Source of the DNA: Acanthosoma haemorrhoidale
Taxonomy: Eukaryota; Arthropoda; Insecta; Hemiptera; Acanthosomatidae
Length of the DNA: 64,000 nucleotides
Reading direction: 5' to 3'
NCBI GenBank assembly: GCA_930367205.1
Contig: OV884009.1
Coordinates: forward strand, 38,697,841-38,761,840
Below, piece after piece: positions 43,501 through 48,524 of this stretch. Under the pieces are notes generated by a model. The model worked only from the letters and a program-made list of their open reading frames with translations, searched no databases and was not told the DNA's origin. The position numbers and the translations under genes are program-made. Every line of letters begins with the position of its first letter. Position 1 is the stretch's first letter.

Positions 43501-44783
43501 GTAATAGCCTAGCACCAACCTCCACTTAATCCTTAGTGCCTTCTACCTACTACGGTCAGCCTTAACTTTTCAAGATAATACGTAAATAGTAGAGAGCTAA
43601 TGTCGAGCTGTGGATACTATACCGAGAGTGCATCCATGGCCAAGCCAGGTTGCATAACTACACAACTTTGTTTACAGGGTTATTTCTACCTGTGTTCGTT
43701 TTTATAAAATTTTAAGTATTCTTGGTCATATTTTAGAAATTTCAGGTGATTTATGACTGTGTGTGCTGAGGGAATTTGAACATGTTATGTTCCTAGGAAA
43801 TGATGTGTGGTTGAACAGGAAGGATCAAAGCAGACTGTGCCTATAGTGGTCTAGAGATATAGAAATAAACATTTTGCAGCTTGGAGAGAAGCAATGGAAA
43901 TCTTTGTCCTAGAAGAGGACAAGCAATTAAAAAGGCAAGGGTTCTTGGAGAATGATAGTGCGAAAAAAAAATTGACTGATTGTGATTGCATTTCAATAAT
44001 TTTAAGCAAGCACTCTTCTAGCTGTATTTTAGTCAAATATAGTTTATTTCTTCTTTTTGGTTTGAATATTGTTGTACCCTTTTCTTTCATATGTTGAAAT
44101 TAATTTTTTTTTTTTATTCCTTTATTGTGCTAAAATTACAATCTGCCTTGCTAGGCAATAAGTAATTAAGATATACTATCATTCATACCATATTTACAAT
44201 TCATCATTCACTCGCTCATTCATACAATATTAAATTAATTAATAATTAACTTTAATTCCTTTACTTAATTAGAGCACTGCAACAAGTCAGAGCAAATTAA
44301 TGGAAATCTTAATTTTATTAGTATCAATGTAAAAGCTAATTGCCAGGGTTATAGGCAGCATAAAATAAGGCAACAATTCACATTAATAGATTTTTTATTT
44401 CATTCATTCCAAGGATAAATATATAATGGAGGCAGTTAATCAATAAATTTCATCCCACAATCAGTTAGTCATGACACTAGAGTAAAATACATAGTTAGCA
44501 CTATACATCTCATACAAATTATGTGGATATTATTGGTATTAACTCATAATAACTAAATATTAATTAAATAAATAAAAACTATCATAGCATCAAAAATACA
44601 AGAGATATCTGACTAACTATAGATTGCCAGTTTAACTAAGTTGGTCATAAAATCCTAAACACCAAGTTTAGAGCCTAAAATAAATTAAATATTTCAATTC
44701 TGCAGATATTGAGTTCCTAAAGTTTATAATATTAGATAATTTACTATGATAAAACGCTACATGAAAAGTAAAAAGCTTACCAT
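5023..44783 (-). CDS. Usp12-46: Ubiquitin carboxyl-terminal hydrolase of the USP12/USP46 family (eight exons, last exon outside window)
   Basis: Cysteine protease that removes ubiquitin; in animals USP12 and USP46 act with the WD-repeat partners UAF1/WDR48 and WDR20 (established knowledge). Exons on the minus strand: 44781-44873, 31315-31395, 28654-28870, 21808-21888, 14521-14648, 13229-13384, 11314-11451, 5023-5166. Joined phases are consistent throughout and give about 316 residues. Seen: Cys box [12 protein letters not shown], box [10 protein letters not shown], zinc-binding CLNC and CDHC pairs, core [15 protein letters not shown], His box GPNRGHYI and LLFDDD. Family members are about 350-370 residues, so only the C-terminal roughly 33 are missing, presumably left of position 1. 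All visible catalytic and metal residues are intact and splice sites are GT-AG, so the gene looks functional. Arthropods generally carry one gene for the vertebrate USP12/USP46 pair, hence the symbol. Confidence 0.95.
5167..5760. other. Intron 7, left part, no gene seen
   Basis: AT-rich sequence with a poly(A/T) tract near 5200. No open frame or recognisable repeat, although 5280-5400 is less AT-rich and may be old repeat. Confidence 0.4.
5765..6960 (-). pseudogene. Degenerate piggyBac-type transposase
   Basis: Minus-strand fragments in order. 6856-6569 carries ADEQLVSF and [16 protein letters not shown], matching the first-Asp region of DDE_Tnp_1_7 transposases. 6511-6218 carries [19 protein letters not shown] and VTLVSYI, the second-Asp region. 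About 6200-6090 carries a [11 protein letters not shown] block in another frame, corresponding to the third-Asp region, where the usual VD reads VY. 5880-5775 ends in a Cys-rich tail with CSLC. Frameshifts and stops separate all pieces, and the N-terminal third (6860-7050) is barely recognisable. It sits in intron 7 of the deubiquitinase, same strand as the gene. I could not define terminal repeats or TTAA ends. Confidence 0.85.
6961..9000. other. Intron 7, middle part, no gene seen
   Basis: AT-rich, with short random open frames only. 7000-7200 may hold the decayed N-terminus of the adjoining piggyBac copy. The rest shows no feature I can name. Confidence 0.35.
9003..10090 (+). pseudogene. 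CR1/Jockey-like LINE reverse transcriptase remnant (copy 1)
   Basis: Decayed reverse transcriptase in shifting frames. A motif-A-like block ([17 protein letters not shown]) lies near 9190-9240. A motif-B-like block ([17 protein letters not shown]) follows near 9355-9410. A block [15 protein letters not shown] lies near 9560-9610 and [10 protein letters not shown] near 9690-9720. Near 9980-10075 a [19 protein letters not shown] tail matches 45890-45930. A segment at 9003-9090 resembles the region that should follow motif B, so the copy is internally rearranged. Same family as 45220-46250. Confidence 0.75.
10091..11313. other. Intron 7, right part, no gene recognised
   Basis: An 80-codon open frame at 10231-10473 (+) has no family I recognise and no splice support. 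The remainder is AT-rich. Confidence 0.35.
11314..11451 (-). CDS. Usp12-46: Deubiquitinase exon 7 (USP core, ALHLKRF)
   Basis: 138 bp, phase 0 both ends, with a strong poly-T acceptor (ttttttcag) and donor gtaata. It encodes [19 protein letters not shown] and [12 protein letters not shown], among the most conserved parts of USP12/46. The donor is weaker than the other gtaagt-type donors in the gene. Confidence 0.95.
11640..12680 (+). pseudogene. Degenerate mariner-type transposase, copy 1
   Basis: Decayed D,D34D transposase. The N-terminal half survives only as short matches in shifting frames, including RMIADTEL near 11980 and MRKV near 12045. 12082-12324 carries [17 protein letters not shown], the first-Asp region, with TGDE changed to TRDE. 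Then follow [17 protein letters not shown] (near 12330), [12 protein letters not shown] (second Asp, near 12450) and a frameshifted end. Same family as the two minus-strand copies at 51.6 and 54.3 kb, with shared GQT.NAD and VHHDN blocks. Lies between exons 7 and 6. Confidence 0.85.
13229..13384 (-). CDS. Usp12-46: Deubiquitinase exon 6 (second zinc CxxC)
   Basis: 156 bp, 52 codons, phase 0 both ends; acceptor tattag, donor gtacag. It encodes [27 protein letters not shown], and the second zinc pair in KCDHCSS, ending QEAQ. The first residue is Met where vertebrate proteins have Val or Ile. Confidence 0.95.
13385..14520. other. Intron 5, no gene seen
   Basis: Short AT-rich intron without repeats that I can identify. 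Confidence 0.5.
14521..14648 (-). CDS. Usp12-46: Deubiquitinase exon 5 (first zinc CxxC)
   Basis: 128 bp; takes two bases of a split codon and ends in phase 0; acceptor atttgtag, donor gtaagt. It encodes a short low-complexity linker ([13 protein letters not shown]) and then [18 protein letters not shown] and CLNCET. The linker is the variable segment of the family and is shorter than in vertebrates. Confidence 0.95.
14649..15268. other. Intron 4, right end, no gene seen
   Basis: Contains a poly-T run near 14830-14850 and a TTAA-centred palindrome gggttaaccc near 15196. No coding signal. Confidence 0.4.
15269..15553. mobile_element. Short inverted-repeat element, 41-bp arms, TTAA inside each arm
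   Basis: Arms 15269-15309 and 15513-15553 are inverted copies matching at 37 of 41 positions by hand count. Each arm includes TTTAAACCC followed by an AGAGACCA-type sequence, and the two open frames here (one per strand) share an LMLVS.GLNSL string only because of this symmetry. If the ends are at TTAA, this would be a piggyBac-type MITE of about 250 bp inserted in a further inverted sequence. The arms extend about 15 bp beyond TTAA, which is unusual. Confidence 0.55.
15554..19125. other. Intron 4, no gene seen
   Basis: AT-rich. 17000-17900 is somewhat more complex and may be old repeat. At 18423-18525 the minus strand has a short [14 protein letters not shown] frame ending in TAG, next to a GT; it has no other support. 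Confidence 0.35.
19126..19510 (+). pseudogene. CR1/Jockey-like LINE 3' fragment (copy 2)
   Basis: Frame fragments [19 protein letters not shown] and KFLELHFQ resemble the C-terminal part of the family seen at 45.8-46.1 kb (NKKPSYLYNLLQLKS, then a conserved WNSIP-like site). GC content rises locally relative to the intron. No reverse transcriptase catalytic region is present. Confidence 0.55.
19511..21807. other. Intron 4, left part, no gene seen
   Basis: AT-rich. A (taag)n tract lies at about 21325-21340, possibly the simple-repeat tail of an element whose body precedes it (21280-21325). Confidence 0.35.
21808..21888 (-). CDS. Usp12-46: Deubiquitinase exon 4 (QQDAHEF box)
   Basis: 81 bp, phase 1 in and phase 1 out; acceptor attttttcag, donor gtaagt. 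It encodes [19 protein letters not shown] and NHINEIIL, the conserved USP segment after the Cys box. Confidence 0.95.
22033..22335 (+). repeat. Interspersed repeat with 36-bp internal units, copy 1
   Basis: Shares collinear blocks with 25725-26072: aagtttattttaaatttta, cgagacatctca, gtttgtgatgatt, ataacaataatgg, ggcttcgtcttcaataaatg, ggctgctcctcata. It then has one clear unit of catctcgac..ccggctccaggcacaagaagaa, where the second copy has about four. Inserted within intron 3. Confidence 0.75.
22440..24020. other. Intron 3, no gene; two AAT microsatellites
   Basis: (ATA/AAT)n tracts lie at about 22457-22474 and 22629-22649. The remaining sequence is AT-rich without recognisable content. Confidence 0.45.
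24030..24500 (-). pseudogene. Possible decayed coiled-coil (gag-like) fragment
   Basis: Read on the minus strand, near 24460-24360 there is a run [20 protein letters not shown] followed by other charged, heptad-like stretches broken by stops. Composition resembles the coiled-coil ORF at the left edge of the window. It abuts the GC-rich LTR-like block at 24.6 kb. Weak evidence, since charged coiled-coil strings arise easily in A-rich DNA. Confidence 0.3.
24590..25345 (+). mobile_element. GC-rich LTR-like block with TATA box
   Basis: A sharp jump in GC content within AT-rich intron 3, with cctatataagcttggg at about 24674 resembling a core promoter. Long overlapping frames on both strands reflect composition, not coding. 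The pattern fits a solo LTR or 5' leader of an LTR element. No TG...CA ends or target duplication could be defined. Confidence 0.4.
25725..26072 (+). repeat. Interspersed repeat with expanded 36-bp tandem units, copy 2
   Basis: Same family as 22033-22335, same orientation, about 3.7 kb away. The internal tandem region (25925-26072) has about four imperfect units built on cagctccaggcacaagaaga plus catctcgac, against one clear unit in copy 1. The preceding half is collinear with copy 1 but has a deletion of about 70 bp. Confidence 0.75.
26073..26685. other. Intron 3, no gene recognised
   Basis: 26370-26600 holds a 73-codon frame that I do not recognise. GC is slightly raised, so decayed repeat is likely. 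Confidence 0.35.
26690..26950 (+). pseudogene. LINE 3'-end fragment (copy 3)
   Basis: A frame with [20 protein letters not shown] and [11 protein letters not shown] resembles the extreme C-terminus of the CR1/Jockey-like family (compare 46060-46130, a serine-rich HSPSF..FKS-type tail). Short and without catalytic motifs. Confidence 0.4.
27079..27108 (+). repeat. Dispersed palindromic-end motif
   Basis: ttattcttaggg...tcccagaata: an imperfect stem also present at 2461, 3216-3282 and 52704, with related half-stems at 37267 and 41574. Followed by T-rich sequence as in the other copies. Confidence 0.5.
27640..28060 (+). mobile_element. LTR-like GC-rich block with a three-copy 30-bp tandem repeat
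   Basis: A ctttatagaggattaaaagg promoter-like site lies at about 27692. A 30-bp unit (tcaccgccttatcggcctat, then tgtttactta) is repeated nearly perfectly three times at 27827-27908. Because 30 is a multiple of 3, all three forward frames stay open through it and read as repeated peptides such as [11 protein letters not shown] treat this as non-coding LTR or leader sequence. Confidence 0.45.
28065..28215 (+). repeat. T-rich tandem repeat, unit about 28-30 bp
   Basis: About five units of ttaagtattttttttt followed by a run like atcagatag, with small length changes in the T run. It directly follows the 30-bp GC-rich repeat block and precedes another GC-rich stretch (28270-28470), suggesting one composite element spanning 27.6-28.5 kb. 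Confidence 0.65.
28216..28560. other. Right part of the composite 27.6-28.5 kb element, no gene
   Basis: GC-rich stretch (28290-28470) in which no reading frame is supported. It ends about 95 bp before exon 3 of the deubiquitinase. Confidence 0.35.
28654..28870 (-). CDS. Usp12-46: Deubiquitinase exon 3 (catalytic cysteine)
   Basis: 217 bp, phase 0 in, one base over at the end; donor gtagtt. It encodes [20 protein letters not shown] with the catalytic Cys, then [20 protein letters not shown] and [12 protein letters not shown]. The acceptor is a tandem ttttcagcag. The distal AG (exon start 28870) gives the family-standard LVN-FGNTCY; the proximal AG would insert one Gln. Confidence 0.95.
28871..30530. 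other. Intron 2 and part of its repeats, no gene seen
   Basis: AT-rich. 30290-30320 resembles a tRNA-like A box (tagtcaagtgggtgg) but lacks a recognisable B box. Confidence 0.35.
30535..30800 (+). mobile_element. tRNA-derived SINE
   Basis: The head has a pol III A box (tagtggttagga, 30542-30553) and a B box (ggttcgatcacc, about 30581), spaced as in tRNA genes. A unique body of about 200 bp follows. The same head occurs at 61468-61530. Inserted in intron 2 on the strand opposite the deubiquitinase. Confidence 0.75.
31315..31395 (-). CDS. Usp12-46: Deubiquitinase exon 2
   Basis: 81 bp, 27 codons, phase 0 at both ends; acceptor gttttttag, donor gtgagt. It encodes [18 protein letters not shown] and NEHYFGLVN. 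The first base of the exon is the first base of codon 2, the ATG being supplied by the upstream exon. Confidence 0.95.
31396..32768. other. Intron 1, left part, no gene seen
   Basis: AT-rich. 32620-32700 is less AT-rich and ends in a (taag)-type tract, perhaps an old SINE tail. Confidence 0.35.
32769..32778. repeat. Target-site duplication, left copy
   Basis: attgcagcct, repeated exactly at 34506-34515 after the poly(A) tail of the LINE. Confidence 0.85.
32779..34505 (+). mobile_element. 5'-truncated Jockey-like LINE with poly(A) tail and 10-bp target duplication
   Basis: A 1.73 kb insertion bounded by a 10-bp duplication and ending in a 25-base A run. The reverse transcriptase is well preserved. 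It has the finger region ([20 protein letters not shown]), motif A ([16 protein letters not shown]), motif B ([12 protein letters not shown]), catalytic [11 protein letters not shown] and [12 protein letters not shown]. The thumb and C-terminus lie in another frame ([13 protein letters not shown] to IDITTPTH, stop near 34229). Two lesions: a small deletion with frame change near 33070, and a frameshift near 33815-33850. The 5' half (ORF1 and endonuclease) is absent. It is clearly more GC-rich than the flanking intron and is on the strand opposite the host gene. Confidence 0.93.
33187..33870 (+). pseudogene. LINE reverse transcriptase, central open segment
   Basis: A 227-codon open stretch holding motifs A, B and the YADD catalytic centre of the 32779-34505 element. 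It has no genuine start codon here. It is the middle of a frameshifted ORF2, which resumes in a different frame at about 33850-34229. Confidence 0.9.
34506..34697. repeat. Right target duplication, TA microsatellite and perfect 37-bp palindrome
   Basis: After the duplication (34506-34515) come (TA)n tracts at about 34541-34574 and 34594-34616. Then follows a perfect inverted repeat: 34612-34648 and 34661-34697 are exact reverse complements (37 of 37) around a 12-base spacer, with the core taaccctatgatctgat in each arm. The transcript would form a long hairpin. Confidence 0.9.
34698..35035. other. Intron 1, no gene seen
   Basis: AT-rich sequence between the palindrome and the next repeat. Confidence 0.4.
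35040..35140 (-). repeat. Dispersed repeat, copy 1 (also at 44105-44240)
   Basis: Shared blocks are aaattacaatctgcct, ataagtaatt, atcattcatacca and tttacaatt..cattcac. A fragment also occurs near 37213. In the 44.1 kb copy the minus strand ends in an AATAAA and a poly(A)-like tail, hence the orientation given. Confidence 0.6.
35141..35470 (+). repeat. Interspersed repeat, copy B, with a 112-codon open frame
   Basis: Homologous to 3650-4035. Here a frame from 35083 to 35421 is open (ending [11 protein letters not shown]), rich in Ser, Ala and Thr. No domain is recognised. High GC, against the AT-rich intron, suggests a fairly recent insertion. It might be a protein-coding part of an element or simply a GC-rich non-coding repeat. 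Confidence 0.5.
35471..37840. other. Intron 1, no gene seen
   Basis: AT-rich, with a fragment of the dispersed repeat at about 37213-37290, including a half-stem tgtcccggaata. Confidence 0.35.
37906..38117 (-). CDS. Possible terminal exon of an unrecognised gene, or decayed element
   Basis: On the minus strand an acceptor-like ttgattag is followed by about 69 codons (including [20 protein letters not shown] and [15 protein letters not shown]). A TGA follows at 37908-37906 and an AATAAA about 58 bases further on. The peptide is charged and not low-complexity, but I recognise no family. It would lie inside intron 1 of the deubiquitinase on the same strand. A diverged relative appears at 40565-40697, which makes a repeat equally likely. 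Confidence 0.3.
38118..40560. other. Intron 1, no gene recognised
   Basis: 39080-39320 is more complex and may be old repeat (minus-strand fragments such as [19 protein letters not shown], broken by stops). 39650-39950 is GC-richer and has overlapping short frames on the minus strand without recognisable domain. Confidence 0.3.
40565..40697 (-). other. Exon-like segment related to 37906-38117
   Basis: The minus-strand frame [20 protein letters not shown] continues through [13 protein letters not shown] to TAA at 40567-40565, which overlaps an AATAAA. It shares ttcaatcaccttc and the residue pattern QSPS.F ... I.ITLK with the 37.9 kb segment. Coding status uncertain. Confidence 0.25.
40698..42003. 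other. Intron 1, no gene seen
   Basis: AT-rich; a half-stem of the dispersed palindromic motif (tttattctgggacat) lies at 41574-41588 in reverse orientation. Confidence 0.35.
42004..42212. mobile_element. TTAA-flanked MITE of piggyBac type
   Basis: TTAA at 42004-42007 and 42209-42212 bracket about 201 bp. The ends are imperfect terminal inverted repeats, CACATTGAGTGC on the left and GCAGTCAAGGTG on the right (inverse CACCTTGACTGC), 10 of 12 matching. TTAA target duplication is the hallmark of piggyBac elements. The 71-codon frame inside is incidental. Confidence 0.7.
42213..44104. other. Intron 1, no gene recognised
   Basis: 43840-44100 contains opposed open frames (plus strand [20 protein letters not shown]), unrecognised. 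43470-43680 is GC-richer with a ctacctactacggtcagcc string resembling the SINE body near 30755. Confidence 0.3.
44105..44240 (-). repeat. Dispersed repeat, copy 2
   Basis: Collinear with 35040-35140 (acaatctgcct, caataagtaatt, atcattcatacca, tttacaatt). The T-rich run at 44105-44117 would be its poly(A) tail on the minus strand. Confidence 0.6.
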
Positions 44784-44873
44784 AGTACAATCTCTCCCCT
44801 TTAAAAAATTTGTTACGTTGGTCACATAACAACGGTATTTTTAGTTTCTTCTTGTAGTGATGATTCAAGATAT
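44781..44873 (-). CDS. Usp12-46: Deubiquitinase exon 1: 5' untranslated region and start codon
   Basis: 93 bp between a pyrimidine-rich acceptor (ttttttttccag) and donor gtaagc. The ATG (44783-44781) is the last codon, so exon 2 begins with codon 2 (Gly). Two in-frame stops (codons 3 and 11 of the exon) lie upstream and there is no other in-frame ATG, so this is the initiator. The longer open frame across this exon in another phase is incidental. The acceptor implies a further 5' untranslated exon upstream. Confidence 0.85.
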
Positions 44874-45219
44874 CTGGAAAAAAAATTATAAATTTGCAAT
44901 TAATTGTACCTCTTTATATATTCTACTCTCAACTACATGAAATAAATTAAAGTTCAAATATTCTTAATGTCTAAATAGGTTTTCACACCAAATAAACTAC
45001 ACCACAATATCTGGCCCTTCTAAAATTGTATTTATTGTTGTATTTTTTGCACAAGGCTTTCTATTTATTGGTTGATATAAACATATCAGGAAAATGTTAA
45101 ATTTTCAAGCAAATAATGGAGTTGAGCACGTTAATACACTCATATTGCATTGTGCTAATACTAACATGAGCCTTTATTCATTAAAAAAATAATTTAACTA
45201 CATCTATGTCTGTGATTCT

Positions 45220-46250
45220 TTTAAAGAACCAAGGCATTTGACATCCTGGACTACTCCATCCTCCTATCGAAAGTATCAACCGATTGTTTTCTGGGGTAAT
45301 GCAAGGTGCAATCAATCATTTCTCTACTACTCTTCTGTTCTTACATCAATGACCTTCAATCATCTACCCAACATTGTTCATACCACCTTTTTGTCAATGC
45401 TATCCAAATCTATCTATCTTTTCCTGCCTGAACTGACTCAGGACCTGGTTCTCTCCCTACAAACTTCAATTAAATGAGGAGAAACCCAAAGTAATCATCA
45501 TTGGTTCATATCCCCTCAGTCAAAAATTTAGGTTTGATTCTAGATCAAACTCTATCCTGGAGAGACCACACATCCCAATTCACTCGTCGATTTATGTACA
45601 GTTATTAACTGCTTAGCTATTCCCACCATCTCCCATCATATTATACTCGCCAATTCTTGGTTACCCCTCTGCTATTCACCATTTGGATAATGTGTATGTG
45701 AAGTATGGGGGAGCCTCTCTGAGGATCTCGTGGCCCGGCTAAAGCACTTGAACTATTTTATAAACTTTATACTTGGGATCCCTAGGGTCAGCTGCATTTG
45801 ACAGTATTACATCAAGTTGGGGTGGCTACAGCCTTCAGACCATCAACAATACTTCCTTAGATCTCTCATCTACTGCACAATTATGAATAAAAAGCCCTCC
45901 TACCTTTATAATCTTCTACAATTAAAATCAGCTACCAAATCTCATTACACAAGATTCTGGCCAACCAACCTATGTATAGATCATAGACCTTTCATAGATC
46001 AGCCTTCTTTTATCATTCTTTTCTAATCCTAGCCACAACCCAGTGGAACTCCATTGCCATGAATATTTGTCACTCCCCATCATTTCGAATCTTTAAATCC
46101 AGATTTTACCAGCACCTTACTTCTCTTCAATTTGTCTTATTTATTACCATATCTTCCTTTCTGTAATTTTAAATTTCCTCTAATTCAATCTATTCATGTA
46201 CACTTCTTTTCAACTTATAATACTTTATCACAATTATTATAGAAAGTTAT
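45220..46250 (+). pseudogene. CR1/Jockey-like LINE reverse transcriptase remnant (copy 4)
   Basis: Decayed but recognisable: TKAFDILDYSI (motif-A region, 45228), a motif-B-like block near 45290-45340, and CEVWGSLSEDLVARLKHLNY (about 45697-45755). Then come LGIPRVSC, LGWLQPSDHQQYFLRSLIY and NKKPSYLYNLLQLKSATKS. Multiple frameshifts. It is the longest copy of the family also seen at 9.0, 19.1 and probably 26.7 kb. Lies upstream of exon 1. Confidence 0.85.
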
Positions 46251-46635
46251 CTACTCTTAATTAATATATTCTTTTTGTTTATTATTATGCTGTTAGATCT
46301 ATCTTAATCTAGCATATAAGTGTACCGTAATACTATTGTGGGATAATCACAAGAGACAAACGATGTGCTCTCCAGGCTTTAGGCTTGGAAGAAAAGACAA
46401 TTTGGAGGGCCTTGAATTGGTAATAAGAGTATGTGCATTCAGAACAAGCTCAAGAACAAATAAGAGTGACAGGGCCACTAAATGATTGATTTATGGTGAT
46501 GCAAACTCTACAGAATCTCCCCTCAACTACCTCTGAAATAGTTTAAAGACTTTGCACTGTTCGAGGAATCACAATAAATGCTAAAACTTTGCAGAAGCCT
46601 ATACAGCTATGTTGCAGAACTGCACAGGTGGAGAA
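46251..46635. other. No gene recognised
   Basis: 46340-46635 is less AT-rich than its surroundings and may be the decayed 5' part of the LINE fragment that follows. Confidence 0.3.
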
Positions 46636-46639
46636 CAGA

Positions 46640-47107
46640 GTACCACCAGAAATGATGATGAGTGAAAAGAAGAGACAAAGGGAAAATCAGAAGCTAGAAG
46701 AACTTAAGTGACTGAAAAGCCTTTGAGAGCAGGAAGTTCTTCCAAACGATAAATGAAGGCAGGAAACAATTTAAGCCTGTCGAGCTTGCATTGTTGAACA
46801 CTACAACAACTTCCTTCGCTGACAAAATCACACAGTACAGTAGCAGCATGAATGCGAAGAAAGCCTTTTAGCAGGCTAAATCAGCTTGAAACAAAATCAG
46901 TAGTAAACTAGGGAAGTTGAACATCAGAGTGAATGCCAGAAAGATTGACATCATAATATTCACATTTCAGAAGTGGAAGAAACCATTGTCTACTTCTTAC
47001 CATGTAGGAACGCAAAAGAATTTTCTGCCAACAGCATGTCTACCTACCTGGGCATCAAAATGGAGAAGCACCTCAGCTTTTCATTTTGAGAGAAAACTGA
47101 AACTTTT
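46640..47107 (+). pseudogene. Second LINE fragment (Jockey-like linker and reverse transcriptase pieces)
   Basis: Frame pieces FQTINEGRKQFKP (about 46740) and ANSMSTYLGIKMEKHLSFSF (about 47030-47085), the latter matching the YLGI..G.HMTF block after the catalytic centre. The catalytic core is deleted. Ends abruptly where the mariner sequence begins. Confidence 0.5.
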
Positions 47108-48154
47108 TTGACATCTCACAGATGGAAGCGTAAGTTAAAAAAGGCTCCAGCAATTTTCAAGAGTGGAAATTTTCATTCAGTCAGATGTGTTAGATTTCGA
47201 TCGGGAAATTTTTTGGTTCAAGACGCAACTCGCTCTGGCCGGCCAACTGAGTTTAACAGCGACAAAGTGAAGGAATTAGTCGATAGCAATCGCCGTTATA
47301 AAACTAGGGAGATCGCAGTTAACCTCAAAATATCCAAATCGAGAGTTGAAAACCATCTGCATCAACTTGGCTACGTGAGCAGGTTCGATTTTTGGGTTCC
47401 CCATCAACTTAGTGAGGCTAACCTCGCCCAAAGGATTTCCCTCTGCGATTTGTTGCGGAAACGTGAAGAAAACGATCCTTTTTTGAAGAGAATGGAGAAT
47501 GATGACAGGGGACGAAAAGTGGATCGTCTATAACCATGTGGAGTGCAAACGCTCATGGGGGAAGCGTGGCAAATTACCACCAACAACCCCCAAAGCAGGA
47601 CTTCACCCAAAAAAGGTTATGCTCTCGAATTGGTGGGATTAGAGGGGTGCTGTCTTTTACGAACTTCTTCCCATGAACAGGACCATCAATTTGGATGTGT
47701 ACTGTGACCAGCTGGACAAATTAAATGCAGCAATCCACCAGAAGCGTCCAGTACTAGCCAACCGTAAGGGGATTGCCTTCCATCACGACAATGCCAGACC
47801 GCACACTTCTTTGCAGATGTGGCAGAAGTTACTGAAGCTTGACTGGGAAGTTTTGCCACACCCTCCATATTCACCCGACCTTGCACTTTCAGATTTCCAC
47901 CTGTTCCGGTCTCTTCAAAATTCATTGAATGGACAGACCTTCAACTCTGAAGATGTAAAAATCCACTTGGAAAATTTTTTTGCCAGTTAGGACAGGAAAT
48001 TCTTTGAGCATGGAATTATGAATTTGCCCATGAGATGGCAGAAGATACTGGAAAAAAACAGCAATTATATCATTGATTGAATAAATCACTTTGTGTTTAA
48101 AAGTTGTGTCTTATTTTCGCTTAAAAAACCGAACGGACTTTTTGGCCAACCTGA
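47108..48154 (+). pseudogene. Mariner transposase, frameshifted, with 3' terminal repeat
   Basis: FRSGNFLVQDATRSGRPTEF and a helix-turn-helix-like LKISKSRVENHLHQLGYV in 47108-47533, then a frameshift just before the first catalytic Asp (TGDEKWIVYNHVE, about 47500-47540). 47673-47990 carries the second Asp (HHDNARPHTS) and the third (YSPDLALSDFHLF). The 3' end is a mariner-type terminal repeat, read inward as tcaggttggccaaaaagtcc, next to TA at 48155-48156. The N-terminal DNA-binding domain and 5' terminal repeat are missing. Confidence 0.92.
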
Positions 48155-48524
48155 TATTATAAAGATACAGAAAATAGTGTGTTTACAAGGTGACAATTTG
48201 TCAAGTCATCATTACATACAACAAAGAAAATAAGGTTTTATAATTATTAATAAAACAACATGTGGAGAATTTTAATTTATTTATAGATTGATTTTAAATT
48301 AATAATTCTTATAAAAATCTCATGCTGGATTTCAGACACCCTAAACACTCATACATTTAACCCAATTTTACTTTACTATTTATGCACATTAAAAACTTAT
48401 ATAATCTAAAACTACACCAGAAATATGTTGTGGTCATAACTTTATATTTTCGAAGATATGTTATTTTTTTGTTACTCACAGTTATTGTCTTGAAATACGC
48501 TAATGTCCCTGTATTAGCTTGATA

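Noticed and set aside
44668..44868. 66-codon minus-strand frame (NHHYKKKLKIPLLCD) as a separate gene
   Set aside because: It overlaps the deubiquitinase exon 1 in a different phase; the exon contributes only its terminal ATG, which fits exon 2 exactly.
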